A stretch of DNA of 24,465 nucleotides, from contig DJPL01000065.1 in assembly GCA_002437415.1 (NCBI GenBank), positions 1 to 24,465 of the forward strand, given 5' to 3'. The notes beneath the pieces are model-generated. The model was not told the origin of the DNA, searched no databases, and was given only the letters and a program-made list of their open reading frames with translations. Below are positions 1-8,009 of this stretch, piece by piece; the first letter of the stretch is position 1; each line of letters begins with the position of its first letter. The stretch is from Ruminococcaceae bacterium UBA6413 (GTDB taxonomy: Bacteria > Bacillota > Clostridia > Oscillospirales > Ruminococcaceae). The translations under genes were made by a program, and so were the position numbers.

Positions 1-935
1 TTTATCTGCACATGATCACCCTTGCGGATTTCTGCCGTAGGCTTACTGTCGGCAGTCTTACCGCCTATATCAGCAACTTTTACCCAGCCAGTTACAGCAC
101 TACAACCTTTCGGTGTGGTAATGCGCACTCTGCCATTTACCGCATCATCTGCGGTATGTATGTAGTATGTGCCTGTAAGATGATTTGCAGGCTGTGAGGT
201 TGTTGACGAGCCATACAGTGCGGTATTTGACAGCTGTACTGCGTCACCTGTCTTGTATGTCTTTACAGTGGGTGTAGCAGGTTTTACAGGCTCTGACGGC
301 TTTGTGGGGATATCTGTGCCGCTATGTGTTTTATACCAATAGTCAGTCTTTGCGGGGTAGTCAACAAAGCATATATCCCCGTCAACGTCTTTGCCGCCTA
401 TGTTTTCAACACCCCACTGCCACATCAGCTGACCACAGTCAAAATTGCTCTGTATTTCAGGATCGTGCGTCCAGTTTGCAAGCCATATATCTATACCATC
501 CAGACGGTCACTGTCGTAATAGTTTAACATCCATGACGGGTTGGCATAAATACCCGACGGCAGACCGATAGCGGTCATTTCAGTGCAAAATTCAAGTGCC
601 ATATCTGTACGCTTTGCAGTCGTCAGATTATCTATCTGCGCCTGCTCTTCGGCGTCAAAAAATATCGGATATGCAGGTTTTAAGCCTTTTACCGCTTTCT
701 TACAAGCGGCAAGCTCCGCCTTAAACGCATCGTCAGACGTCGCCTCAAAATACCAGTACAGCCCATAAGGTATGTTGTGCTTCAGGCACTCGGACAGATT
801 GCGTCTGAAATATGTATCCTCATCCGTGCGTATACCGGCACGGATAATGACGTACTTCACACCTGCCTTGACAGCGGCATCAAAGTCAAACTGTTCCTGC
901 GCCCTGCTGATGTCAATTCCCTTGATTTTTAACAT
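1..935 (-). CDS. GH25 endolysin (muramidase), truncated by the window edge
   Basis: The protein is a phage lysozyme that cleaves peptidoglycan to release progeny. The frame opens with ATG at 935 and stays open for 311 codons to the left edge, so the C-terminus is missing. The glycosyl hydrolase 25 features are visible: the GIDIS start motif near residue 6, the YPIFFDAEE strand with the D-x-E acidic pair at residues 94 and 96, and IWLANW near 150. A linker rich in Pro, Lys and Thr (about 205-225) follows. Next comes a small beta-type module at about 227-293 that ends in GWVKVADI, and a second copy seems to begin near 302 (IRKGDHVQI), so the C-terminus is probably a repeated SH3-like wall-binding domain. 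The start is supported by GAGGA eight bases upstream. It lies one base after the holin stop, the usual holin-endolysin pair. GH25 assignment is firm; the wall-binding role is inferred. Confidence 0.93.
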   Translation of the reverse strand, partial: MLKIKGIDISRAQEQFDFDAAVKAGVKYVIIRAGIRTDEDTYFRRNLSECLKHNIPYGLYWYFEATSDDAFKAELAACKKAVKGLKPAYPIFFDAEEQAQIDNLTTAKRTDMALEFCTEMTAIGLPSGIYANPSWMLNYYDSDRLDGIDIWLANWTHDPEIQSNFDCGQLMWQWGVENIGGKDVDGDICFVDYPAKTDYWYKTHSGTDIPTKPSEPVKPATPTVKTYKTGDAVQLSNTALYGSSTTSQPANHLTGTYYIHTADDAVNGRVRITTPKGCSAVTGWVKVADIGGKTADSKPTAEIRKGDHVQI

Positions 936-936
936 A

Positions 937-1362
937 TTACTTTTCCTCGCTTTCTTCGTTGCTGTCACCCTTAAGCTTCAGCTGCTTTAACACTTCAAGC
1001 ATTTTCTTTGGTATCGGTATACCGAGCCCTGCGGCATTCTCCACGAGCGATATACCTTCGTTCGCCACAAAAAACATCATCACCGCCGACTGTAGCACGG
1101 GAGTCGAGTTAAGCACATAAGCGTCTAAAACGTGTGCAACGCCGACGAGCATTAAAATCAGGATTTTTTTGACGATACCCTTGAACCCGATTTCGCTTGA
1201 TACATCTTTTCTGATGACCGCACACGCAACGCCGGATATGTAGTCGAGCATCATGCACACAATTAAAGCGGCAAGCAGGGGAGTAAAATCGCCCCATATC
1301 CAGCCTATCACTCCGCCGATTGCGGCTACAACTCCGCCAAAAATAGCATTTATCTTTTCCAT
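937..1362 (-). CDS. Phage holin (phage_holin_4 / Cph1-type)
   Basis: This 141-residue membrane protein is expected to permeabilise the cytoplasmic membrane at the end of the lytic cycle so that the endolysin can reach the wall. Hydrophobic segments are seen at about residues 8-25 (GGVVAAIGGVIGWIWG), 28-50 (LLAALIVCMMLDYISGVACA), 65-82 (KKILILMLVGVAHVLDAYV) and 88-105. The motif LDYISGV followed by a basic loop and a GFKGIVKKI stretch is typical of the toxin-secretion/lysis holin family of Firmicutes phages. The C-terminus is charged (KGDSNEESEEK), as in most holins. GGAAAGGA precedes the ATG at 1362. The gene lies between the fibre-associated small gene and the endolysin, as expected for a lysis cassette. 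Confidence 0.92.
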   Translation of the reverse strand: MEKINAIFGGVVAAIGGVIGWIWGDFTPLLAALIVCMMLDYISGVACAVIRKDVSSEIGFKGIVKKILILMLVGVAHVLDAYVLNSTPVLQSAVMMFFVANEGISLVENAAGLGIPIPKKMLEVLKQLKLKGDSNEESEEK

Positions 1363-1384
1363 TGCTTTTCCTTTCCGCTGATCA

Positions 1385-1744
1385 TCACTCAGCTGTTATA
1401 TTTGCAAGCTCCTCACGGAGCTGTGTTGCCTGTTCTTCCAATGCGATAAGCTTCTGCTTATCCGTTTCTGTTGCTGTGCCTGCGGCAATTGCCCTAAGCG
1501 GACGCACCGCCTGTAAGTCCAGGCGGTCAAGCTCGGCAAGTATCACACTGCGCCTGTCCTCTATCGGAACTACCTGTATGTTGTCAAGATCACCAAATTC
1601 GTTAGTTGGCGATATCAGTCTGACCTTTGGATACTGCATTATTTCACTTGCAAGCCGAGTATCATCGTTTATAATCATCGCCCCGTCGGGAACTGTTGTT
1701 TCGTCTTCTCCGCAAAGCCAGCTTCCGTCTTCAAAAATAATCAT
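1385..1744 (-). CDS. Small phage protein downstream of the tail fibre, possible fibre assembly protein
   Basis: A 119-residue soluble protein with no signal peptide or membrane segment. The N-terminal half is short beta-type sequence (MIIFEDGSWLCGEDETTVPDG). The C-terminal half (about 60-117) is a predicted helical hairpin or coiled coil with DRLDLQAVRPLRAIAAGTA followed by a Glu/Gln-rich helix. This helical part resembles the C-terminal region of small proteins found between fibre and lysis genes in many Firmicutes phages. Some of these are fibre assembly or attachment proteins, but I cannot confirm the role here. AGGAGG precedes the ATG and the gap from the fibre stop is only 12 bases, so the two are co-translated. 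The position is where PBSX carries xkdW/xkdX. Confidence 0.75.
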   Translation of the reverse strand: MIIFEDGSWLCGEDETTVPDGAMIINDDTRLASEIMQYPKVRLISPTNEFGDLDNIQVVPIEDRRSVILAELDRLDLQAVRPLRAIAAGTATETDKQKLIALEEQATQLREELANITAE

Positions 1745-1756
1745 ATTTGCCTCCTA

Positions 1757-3799
1757 TCAATCAAACAGCAGTATTTTGTACGAATATCCGCCATTTCCTT
1801 CAAACGTAATTTTTCCGTCTGTAGTTAAAGAATAACCAACAGTTAAATTGCTTCCAGAGCATATTGTTGTGTGCGAAATTGCTGTTGCAGGAGTAGTATC
1901 CTCTATTATAAAAGGCTGTATGAAGCTAGATAACGCTCCAGAAGATGTTATTTTGTAGAAAACAATATACGCTTGCTTTCTTGAAGAGATATCTATCTCT
2001 TGTCCAAGCGCTGATCCTTGTTTAATCACAATGGTGTTTATTGTGTCAGGCGGCACAACCCACGTTCCGTCACATCGTAAATAGCGATTTGACGTACCCT
2101 TTGCAGGTGCAGGAGCGTACCCCGCTGTTCCTGCGGCACTTGTTGACGAGCCGACCAACGCTTTCCATGTATCAGTAAAAACAGCCGAAGCAGGTACGGA
2201 CTTTCCGAGAGTGTATGTAGTTGCCTTAGGTATGCCGTCCTTGAAATATACCGGCTGTGTAGCACTTCCTGCGTCAGTGTTGATTTTATTAGCACTCGTC
2301 GCCACACCGCCTACTGAGGAACTGCCTGCGTAGCTATGAGTATGACCGCTTGAAGCTTTGCCGTCTACAAGCGTTTTTAGTGCTTTGCCCTGTGCAGCTG
2401 ACAAGCTTTCTGTCGTGCTGTCAGATGTCAGATTGTTCTGTATACCTCGCCATGTGTTAGTGTAGTTGTGCTCTACCCACGCACTCCACGCTCCACTTGT
2501 ACACCACCTGCTGTACTCTTTTTTCGTTGTAACGGAAACAAAGACCTGCTCAGTAATATAGTCTGTACTTGACGCCCACCTTATGTTTCTTGCTATCATA
2601 AGAAACATCCCTGACTGCGGTGCATTTGTAATGTTTGCCGATCCGCCTGCCGTCTTTTCGACGTAGTGCTTAATCTGTCCGGGTGCATCGCTTAAATTCA
2701 GCGTGTTAAGGTCAATTGTTTTTCCTGTAACGTCAATTGCTTCAAGTGCAGAGTGATAATGAGAGTCCTTTACGACTGACATTGTGCCATCGCTGTTTAC
2801 TACTACCGACGGACCTGTTTTTACGCCACCAAGAGTTTCACTTGCGACGGGAAGCTTGTATTTATCAGCTCCAGCTTCTATGCCGTCAAGCTTTGATTTG
2901 TCAGTGGCAGAAAGTAATCCGGCTGATGTAGTTGTCGCAGTGCTATACTTAGTGTCAGGCGGTACCGCCCATGTGCCATTTTCACAAAGATACTTTGATG
3001 TTCCAGCTGTCGTGGACGGAGTAGGAACAAGTCCTGCCTTTGCTTCTGCTCCTGATTTTACAAAGGGCGAATACTGCGTATCTGTAAATTTTGCATTTGC
3101 AGGAACATCAGATGCTACAGTATGACCGTTTACAGTAGCGGAGTTACCGCCGTCAGCTGGTAATGCTGTAGGCATATCTGATATATCAGCTGTCTTATGC
3201 TTATGTGTCTTGTCCGACTTACCATTAAGGGCAGTCTGTGTCGCCGAAGATATAGGCTTATTCTCGTCTGATGTATTATCCACGTTACCAAGCCCCACCT
3301 GCGTTTTTGTTACACCGTGAGGGTTTGAAGTATCTGTCTTATGTTCGTCAAGCTCTTCTTCGGTAACATAGCTCGTTTTATCGACATTTACAGTGATATT
3401 CGATGTGTCGCTGATAGCAATAATCAGTGACACATCATAAGTGTACAGTTCGCTTTCGTCGGGTACTGTTTCGCCGTTTTCTGACTGTAAAATTGCAAAA
3501 AGGACTTCCGACTCATCTTCTGCCGTCGCAAATAACCCCAACTGCTTAAAGATATATGACGTTTTGACTCCTGTGTTTGTAACTCTCAAAGTCACTCTGT
3601 AGCCTTCAGACTGATTTGTTGCATTTGCTATAGTCACATTTCGCACGGTACCCGAAAGCGCACTCTGTTCCTTTAACTCGCTTTCAGCTACAGTGTCAGT
3701 GCCGCTTTTTGCGGCGGTAATCGTAACTTTTTTACCGCCTATAGCTTTTTTAAGCACCTCTACGCCTGCATTTGTGACACAGTAATTATTCCATTCCAC
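1757..3799 (-). CDS. Tail fibre / receptor-binding protein
   Basis: This 680-residue protein is the likely host-binding fibre, attached to the baseplate through its N-terminus. Residues 1-150 (MEWNNYCVTNAGVEVLKKAI) resemble the phage tail-collar/fibre N-terminal attachment domain. Residues 155-200 carry the classic fibre repeat with NPHGVTKTQVGLGNVDNTSD. Residues about 365-445 look like a pyocin-knob module ending in WCTSGAWSAWVEHN. Two 52-residue repeats (232-283 and 535-586) share VPAxAxFTDT and GTWxVPPDT. The C-terminal ~90 residues are beta-type and probably form the receptor-binding tip. The start is GTG at 3799, with GGAGGT eight bases upstream; the gene overlaps the upstream baseplate gene by 14 bases. 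No lysozyme or depolymerase motif is visible. Confidence 0.88.
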   Translation of the reverse strand: MEWNNYCVTNAGVEVLKKAIGGKKVTITAAKSGTDTVAESELKEQSALSGTVRNVTIANATNQSEGYRVTLRVTNTGVKTSYIFKQLGLFATAEDESEVLFAILQSENGETVPDESELYTYDVSLIIAISDTSNITVNVDKTSYVTEEELDEHKTDTSNPHGVTKTQVGLGNVDNTSDENKPISSATQTALNGKSDKTHKHKTADISDMPTALPADGGNSATVNGHTVASDVPANAKFTDTQYSPFVKSGAEAKAGLVPTPSTTAGTSKYLCENGTWAVPPDTKYSTATTTSAGLLSATDKSKLDGIEAGADKYKLPVASETLGGVKTGPSVVVNSDGTMSVVKDSHYHSALEAIDVTGKTIDLNTLNLSDAPGQIKHYVEKTAGGSANITNAPQSGMFLMIARNIRWASSTDYITEQVFVSVTTKKEYSRWCTSGAWSAWVEHNYTNTWRGIQNNLTSDSTTESLSAAQGKALKTLVDGKASSGHTHSYAGSSSVGGVATSANKINTDAGSATQPVYFKDGIPKATTYTLGKSVPASAVFTDTWKALVGSSTSAAGTAGYAPAPAKGTSNRYLRCDGTWVVPPDTINTIVIKQGSALGQEIDISSRKQAYIVFYKITSSGALSSFIQPFIIEDTTPATAISHTTICSGSNLTVGYSLTTDGKITFEGNGGYSYKILLFD
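2042..2197 (-). repeat. Second copy of a 52-residue intragenic fibre repeat
   Basis: Encodes residues 535-586 of the fibre protein. It is the same length as residues 232-283 and matches them at VPAxAxFTDT, GTSxxYL and GTWxVPPDT. It is a diverged internal duplication, so it is visible at protein level and only partly at DNA level. Confidence 0.75.
2951..3106 (-). repeat. First copy of a 52-residue intragenic fibre repeat
   Basis: Encodes residues 232-283 of the fibre protein, including FTDT near the start and GTWAVPPDT at the end. Its partner lies at 2042-2197, about 300 residues further along the protein. Confidence 0.75.
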
Positions 3800-4370
3800 T
3801 AATACTTACCTCCGTTTTATGATGACTGTACAGCGGTTTTATGCCTGTATATAAGCCATACGTTACACTTGACACATACAACAGCTGTAGACTTAGATGT
3901 GCCGGAAGCTTGTCAGATATAATCTGCCGTACATCCAGTAGCTTTGCAAGTCGTGCGTTCTGATCCATGTCAATTTTACACTCAAGATACTTATATCCCT
4001 CTGCCTGCCGCAGTCGTATTTCTGCCGAAGCACCAAAAACTTTCATGATATATCGCTCAAGGGTTGTGGCTGAGCATTTAGCGTCTCCGATAATCAGCGC
4101 AGTTAATACAGTTCTGCGCTCGTTTGTTTCAAGTGTTTCATTCGTGTAGCCAAGCAAGAGTTTTTCGAGTTCTGTCAGCGTATCACTATCAGCTGTAGTT
4201 ATATGCTGATTATCAACAATCTTGCTTATAGCTGCGTCGAGCTCGTCCAGCTGCTTCCCTTCGGTCTGTAACAATGCGTCAATTTCCCTGAATTTGAGCA
4301 TAAAAACAGGGTACATACGGCGTAGTTCTTCGTAGCAAGTGTCAAGCGGCTTAGGAAAAATAACACTCAT
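3786..4370 (-). CDS. XkdU-like baseplate protein (DUF2313 type)
   Basis: A 194-residue protein in the position of XkdU of PBSX, between the baseplate J protein and the fibre. Family members are tail proteins thought to connect baseplate wedge and fibre, equivalent to gpI of P2. The sequence starts MSVIFPKPLDTCYEELRRMYP and has the typical helical N-terminal half with LDELDAAISKIVDNQHI and the later LLGYTNETLETNERRTVLTAL stretch. A longer frame opens 15 codons upstream at 4415, but the ATG at 4370 is preceded by AAGGAGG at eight bases, and that SD overlaps the TAA of the previous gene. I therefore choose 4370. It overlaps the fibre gene by 14 bases. Confidence 0.85.
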   Translation of the reverse strand: MSVIFPKPLDTCYEELRRMYPVFMLKFREIDALLQTEGKQLDELDAAISKIVDNQHITTADSDTLTELEKLLLGYTNETLETNERRTVLTALIIGDAKCSATTLERYIMKVFGASAEIRLRQAEGYKYLECKIDMDQNARLAKLLDVRQIISDKLPAHLSLQLLYVSSVTYGLYTGIKPLYSHHKTEVSISGME

Positions 4371-4383
4371 ATGATCAGCCTCC

Positions 4384-5451
4384 TTATTCCATCGCTGACA
4401 CTGTAAGCGTCCCAAGTATCGGGACGCTATTCACGGAAATTGTGACGTTCGACGTTCCGCCGTCGAGCGTAAGGTTGCTGTAGTCTATTATCGAATCGCA
4501 GTTGAGCAGGATATTTCCTATGCTCGTCAGTCTCACAATAGCAGTATCGGTTTTGTTATCAAGCGCAAGATCCTTGAAATATGCGATAAGCTTTTCTTCG
4601 ATTTCGGCTTTTGCAACCTGCATAGACTTTTCTTTCGCAAGTGCCACAGAAACATTTACGGCAATAGATTTTTCTGTGGCGGCTTTTGCCGTAAATACAC
4701 AGCCTATATTTGCAAGACCTTCACCGAGCCCCTGCTTGTCCAGTGGGTCTATCTGTTCCTGTACATCATCAACTGTACTCTGTTCAGCGCCTCGCCCGTC
4801 TGCACCAATCAGCACAGCTGCAACGGTATTTGGCCCGTTCTCAAGCGGCAAAATTCGGGCATGACCTACACCCGAAATTGCTTCACACCATGTTTTGAAC
4901 TGCCTCTTGTTGCTGTTCTGCGACGGTGTTGTGATTTTTTCTACAAGTCTCTGACGCAAATTATCGTCGCTTTCTTCGTCAACGCCGACGGTTACCACGT
5001 CGCCGACAGTTGCACTCGTAAGACCGACTATCGTGTTTACAGGCACGACAATATCACCAACGTTAACTCTATCGTCTAAGCTTCCAGCCTCTTCCGCACG
5101 AAGTACAAGGTTGTCGCCGCTTTTGACGACCTCAAAGAACACGCTGTTATCAAAAAAACGGCTACCTACAGCGGGTGCTGTCCCGGTGTATTCAAGCAAA
5201 TATTCACTCTTTGTTGCTCCTATTCTTGATATTCCGTGCTCGTATGCTTTGCTGTCAAGGATCTCACCGTAGCATTTATCCAGCGAAAGATACTCGCTCA
5301 GTGCTGACATTTCTTCATACATACGTGCTATTATCTGGCACTGTCCCGCAACTGCATCGTAGTATATGCCTCCTTGCCGTGTGTCTATATCATCAGGGGC
5401 ATTTGCCAAAGCCTCATCAAGTAGTTTGTCATACGTCTTGTCACTGAACAT
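4384..5451 (-). CDS. Baseplate J-like protein (XkdT/YqbT family)
   Basis: A 355-residue baseplate wedge protein equivalent to P2 gpJ / Mu gp47. Family hallmarks are visible. The N-terminal region has DTRQGGIYYDAVAG near residues 23-36. The central domain has VGDVVTVGVDEESDDNLRQRLVEKI (about 150-175), with the ESDDxLRxR motif typical of baseplate J proteins. Residues about 175-205 read QNSNKRQFKTWCEAISGVGHARI, as in this family. The C-terminus is a beta-rich domain ending in GTLTVSAME. The ATG at 5451 directly follows the TAA of the upstream gene (TAAATG), with GAGGAGG as SD, so the two genes are tightly coupled. Length is normal for the family. Confidence 0.93.
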   Translation of the reverse strand: MFSDKTYDKLLDEALANAPDDIDTRQGGIYYDAVAGQCQIIARMYEEMSALSEYLSLDKCYGEILDSKAYEHGISRIGATKSEYLLEYTGTAPAVGSRFFDNSVFFEVVKSGDNLVLRAEEAGSLDDRVNVGDIVVPVNTIVGLTSATVGDVVTVGVDEESDDNLRQRLVEKITTPSQNSNKRQFKTWCEAISGVGHARILPLENGPNTVAAVLIGADGRGAEQSTVDDVQEQIDPLDKQGLGEGLANIGCVFTAKAATEKSIAVNVSVALAKEKSMQVAKAEIEEKLIAYFKDLALDNKTDTAIVRLTSIGNILLNCDSIIDYSNLTLDGGTSNVTISVNSVPILGTLTVSAME

Positions 5452-5853
5452 TTATAGCACCTCCTCAATTGTGGTATCTCCGAATATTGTACTTACGGAA
5501 AATGACACATACAGTATGTCGTCAACGTGCTCTACAGATACGTCAGAAACACTCAGCACTCTGTCGTCAACCTTCAAGGTGTCCTCTATCAAAAACGCCA
5601 TATTATCGGCGATATACTCGTCCGAAGCGTCTTCTTCCGTTATAGCCTCTCGTATTTCCGAACCATACTGATTATCATAGACACGACACTTAAAGCGTGG
5701 TGTTGACAGTGCCTTGCTTATCGCCTGTTTTACGGCTTCTATGCCGTCTATCTTGTCACTACCAACCGAATATGTGTCATAATCGAGCGCATACGTCTTG
5801 CTCGGTTCGTTGACTTCCGTATCGACTGTGACGTTTATCGGTACATTCAGCAT
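5452..5853 (-). CDS. XkdS/YqbS-like baseplate wedge protein (DUF2634, gp25-like)
   Basis: A 133-residue protein in the position of XkdS. The DUF2634 family belongs to the gp25-like group that forms the baseplate wedge next to the sheath. The diagnostic central part is DKIDGIEAVKQAISKALSTP followed by RFKCRVYDNQYGSEI (about residues 35-70), which is the usual gp25-type core. The C-terminal strands (VEHVDDILYVSFSVSTIFGD) are beta-type. The ATG overlaps the TAA of the preceding gene in a TAATG arrangement at 5851-5855, so translation is coupled. No catalytic lysozyme residues are evident; as in PBSX it is structural. Confidence 0.88.
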   Translation of the reverse strand: MLNVPINVTVDTEVNEPSKTYALDYDTYSVGSDKIDGIEAVKQAISKALSTPRFKCRVYDNQYGSEIREAITEEDASDEYIADNMAFLIEDTLKVDDRVLSVSDVSVEHVDDILYVSFSVSTIFGDTTIEEVL

Positions 5854-6101
5854 TACTTGTCACTCGCTTTCTTGTCAAGGCAATAGATTACATTACCTGC
5901 TATAAGCAGATAAACGCTATTACCTACTGACAGTTCTTTTTTCACACGTTCTGGCACAATTACGCTACGCTCGGTTATCAGCAACTGTTTATCTGACCGT
6001 GCCTGAAAAGTAATAGGCGACATTTTCACGACATCTGCAACAAGGATCTCGGTTTTTCCGTTGCTGTTCATTGCCTGAATTAAGCCTTTTAAAGAACTCA
6101 C
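5853..6101 (-). CDS. XkdR-like small baseplate protein (DUF2577 type)
   Basis: An 82-residue beta-type protein with no membrane segment. It lies between the XkdQ-like hub and the XkdS-like wedge protein, exactly where PBSX and skin carry a DUF2577 gene. The text MSSLKGLIQAMNSNGKTEI followed by a beta stretch that includes KMSPITFQARSDKQLLI and SVYLLIAGNVIYCLDK fits an OB-like fold, as in P2 gpV-type spike partners. The start is GTG at 6101, with AAAGGA six bases upstream. It ends by a 1-base overlap with the next gene. Role in the central baseplate is inferred from synteny. Confidence 0.82.
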   Translation of the reverse strand: MSSLKGLIQAMNSNGKTEILVADVVKMSPITFQARSDKQLLITERSVIVPERVKKELSVGNSVYLLIAGNVIYCLDKKASDK

Positions 6102-6104
6102 TTT

Positions 6105-7316
6105 TTATCCTTTCTTTCCAAATGTTCCTATATCGACCCAGCCATAAACCATACTTTGATTGTCCGTGTGAACAAGCGCATACGGGTGTTTTGCCCCTGC
6201 GCAAATATTCTGTACTTTTGCAGGACCTGCGGTAAGTAACGGACCTGTAGGCTCGCCACTGTTAGCTGTGTAATAATGCCGTCCTCCATTAAACCACACT
6301 ATATCGCCAATCTGTGCATCGACTGTACTACCGCTGTTACTGTCAGCCGACAGTACATTACCCTGTACAAGCGTCAACGTTAAAGACATTTGATGCCTGC
6401 CACCGCTGAATGTGTGCGTATCACTGTCGATGTAGTACGATGCGGCAATATCAAGCGGCTTTAACACGCAATATACGCACCGTCCTGAGATAAGCTCGGA
6501 ATTGCCGTCAGCGGTAACCGACAAGCTGACAGACGGCTTTCCCTGTTCGTCAAGCAAAGACTTAGCCAGCTCGTATATTTCGCCTTCGCTCGCATCGTCT
6601 TTTGTGCTTTGGCTGTCCTGGAACACGCCTATTTTTGCTTCAAGTGCGGTATTTGCTTCCTCTGCCACTGCAACATTATCCTTAGAATACAGCTTAACTC
6701 GTGTCTTTATCTTCTCAATACTGCGAGTATATGTATATGCGGATATGTTGCGCCCGCTTTCTATCATCCACTCGACAAGATGTTTCTTACGCTCGATAAG
6801 GCTTAATTTGCCCTTGCTTGCTACAATAGAGTGCTTAATGCCGGTAGCTTTATATTCTTCTTCCATTGCCGTTGTAAGCACATCGTAAGCCGTAGAGTTC
6901 TTCTTGACGATAGACTCTATGCGCGCCGATGATGAGCATACGCTATCATACGGAACACCGTAGCGACTGCATACATCAGTAAAAATTTCCGAGAGAGTAT
7001 ATCCCTCATAAACAAACGTATCTTTATTGTTTGACAGATATATACCCAAATCGTAAGCCGTGACAGTCATAGAGTTGCCACGGCTTTCTGATATTTTCGT
7101 TATGATACCCTGGAAAATTTCTTTTTCATCGTACAGTATGCAATGCCAGCCTTCTTCAGGCGATAGCTTAAAATTGGCATTTCTTGTACGGTCATTCAGC
7201 ATTGTAACTGTAACAGATCGGCTCGCACTTTCGTTTTTTCCCGACCATTTAACGCTCGAGGTAGCTTCTGTAGCGTCAAAGACTTCGCTGTCGTGGTTCA
7301 CGAAATATAGTTTCAT
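6105..7316 (-). CDS. XkdQ/YqbQ-like baseplate hub protein with C-terminal SH3-like module
   Basis: A 403-residue hub protein equivalent to P2 gpD / T4 gp27, which sits at the centre of the baseplate around the tail spike. The N-terminal 330 residues follow the XkdQ family, with YFVNHDSEVFDATEATSSVKW near the start, TVTAYDLGIYLSNNKDTFVYEG at about 80-105 and the LIERKKHLVEWMIESGRNI region. The last ~70 residues (DAQIGDIVWFNGGRHYYTA to GWVDIGTFGKKG) look like a small SH3-like module of the kind seen at the end of clostridial endolysins, here fused to a baseplate protein. AAGGAG precedes the ATG at 7316 and the gene follows the LysM gene after 12 bases. Confidence 0.88.
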   Translation of the reverse strand: MKLYFVNHDSEVFDATEATSSVKWSGKNESASRSVTVTMLNDRTRNANFKLSPEEGWHCILYDEKEIFQGIITKISESRGNSMTVTAYDLGIYLSNNKDTFVYEGYTLSEIFTDVCSRYGVPYDSVCSSSARIESIVKKNSTAYDVLTTAMEEEYKATGIKHSIVASKGKLSLIERKKHLVEWMIESGRNISAYTYTRSIEKIKTRVKLYSKDNVAVAEEANTALEAKIGVFQDSQSTKDDASEGEIYELAKSLLDEQGKPSVSLSVTADGNSELISGRCVYCVLKPLDIAASYYIDSDTHTFSGGRHQMSLTLTLVQGNVLSADSNSGSTVDAQIGDIVWFNGGRHYYTANSGEPTGPLLTAGPAKVQNICAGAKHPYALVHTDNQSMVYGWVDIGTFGKKG

Positions 7317-7328
7317 GTGCGCTTCTCC

Positions 7329-8009
7329 TTATGGTATTGCTAATACCTGCCCTGTGTGTATGGTATACTTCGAGCCCTTTTCGTTTTTGTTTGCAGCATC
7401 TATCGTTGACTTGTTGTACTCGTACAGCTCTTTATATCGCTGTCCGTCTCCAAGCTGATAGTATGCAATACTGTAAAGGCTATCATTGTCCTTTACCACA
7501 TAAGTCGCACTGCCGACAGTGTTATCAACACGATTAGTTTTCGTGCCTACAGCGACAGTCTGTGCGTTTATTGTGATTTTGGTTTTCAGCTTACGCACTT
7601 TGATTTCCTTGTATTCTTTCAGCGATATGGAATAATATATTGTACCGACATCTCCGCCTTTTTCCGTTACGGTAAAGGAGTCGATCATGCAGTACATATT
7701 TATTCCACAGCCGGACACCACCAGCCTGACAGGTTTGTTGCTCGCTTTCCACTTGCGTATTTTATTAACAAGCGAGCGAGGAGTATTCTTTATTTTTACG
7801 CCCGGAAAGGCTGTAGCAGGAAAGAACGAAGAAAAACTTATCGTTGCCGCATTTTCAGTTGACGAGGTTACGACCTCGCCAAGCTGAACAATATCCATAG
7901 TCTGAAGCTTGCTTGAATATTTCACTGAAAACTCGGACGGCAGGACCGGCAACGTAATTTTTTCTTTAGATCCGTTGAACGACAAGTGCATTGAATACTT
8001 AGAACTCAT
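7329..8009 (-). CDS. LysM-containing baseplate protein (XkdP/YqbP family)
   Basis: A 226-residue protein equivalent to XkdP and to gp53-type baseplate proteins, placed after the tape measure. The N-terminal domain (about 1-140) is beta-rich and begins MSSKYSMHLSFNGSKEKITL, with WKASNKPVRLVVSGCG in the middle. The C-terminal 55 residues form a LysM domain: TYVVKDNDSLYSIAYYQLGD, then YKELYEYN and the closing HTGQVLAIP. The LysM may hold the baseplate near peptidoglycan or serve only as an assembly module. The ATG at 8009 overlaps the end of the tape measure gene by 11 bases, with AAGGAG inside that gene as SD. Confidence 0.93.
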   Translation of the reverse strand: MSSKYSMHLSFNGSKEKITLPVLPSEFSVKYSSKLQTMDIVQLGEVVTSSTENAATISFSSFFPATAFPGVKIKNTPRSLVNKIRKWKASNKPVRLVVSGCGINMYCMIDSFTVTEKGGDVGTIYYSISLKEYKEIKVRKLKTKITINAQTVAVGTKTNRVDNTVGSATYVVKDNDSLYSIAYYQLGDGQRYKELYEYNKSTIDAANKNEKGSKYTIHTGQVLAIP

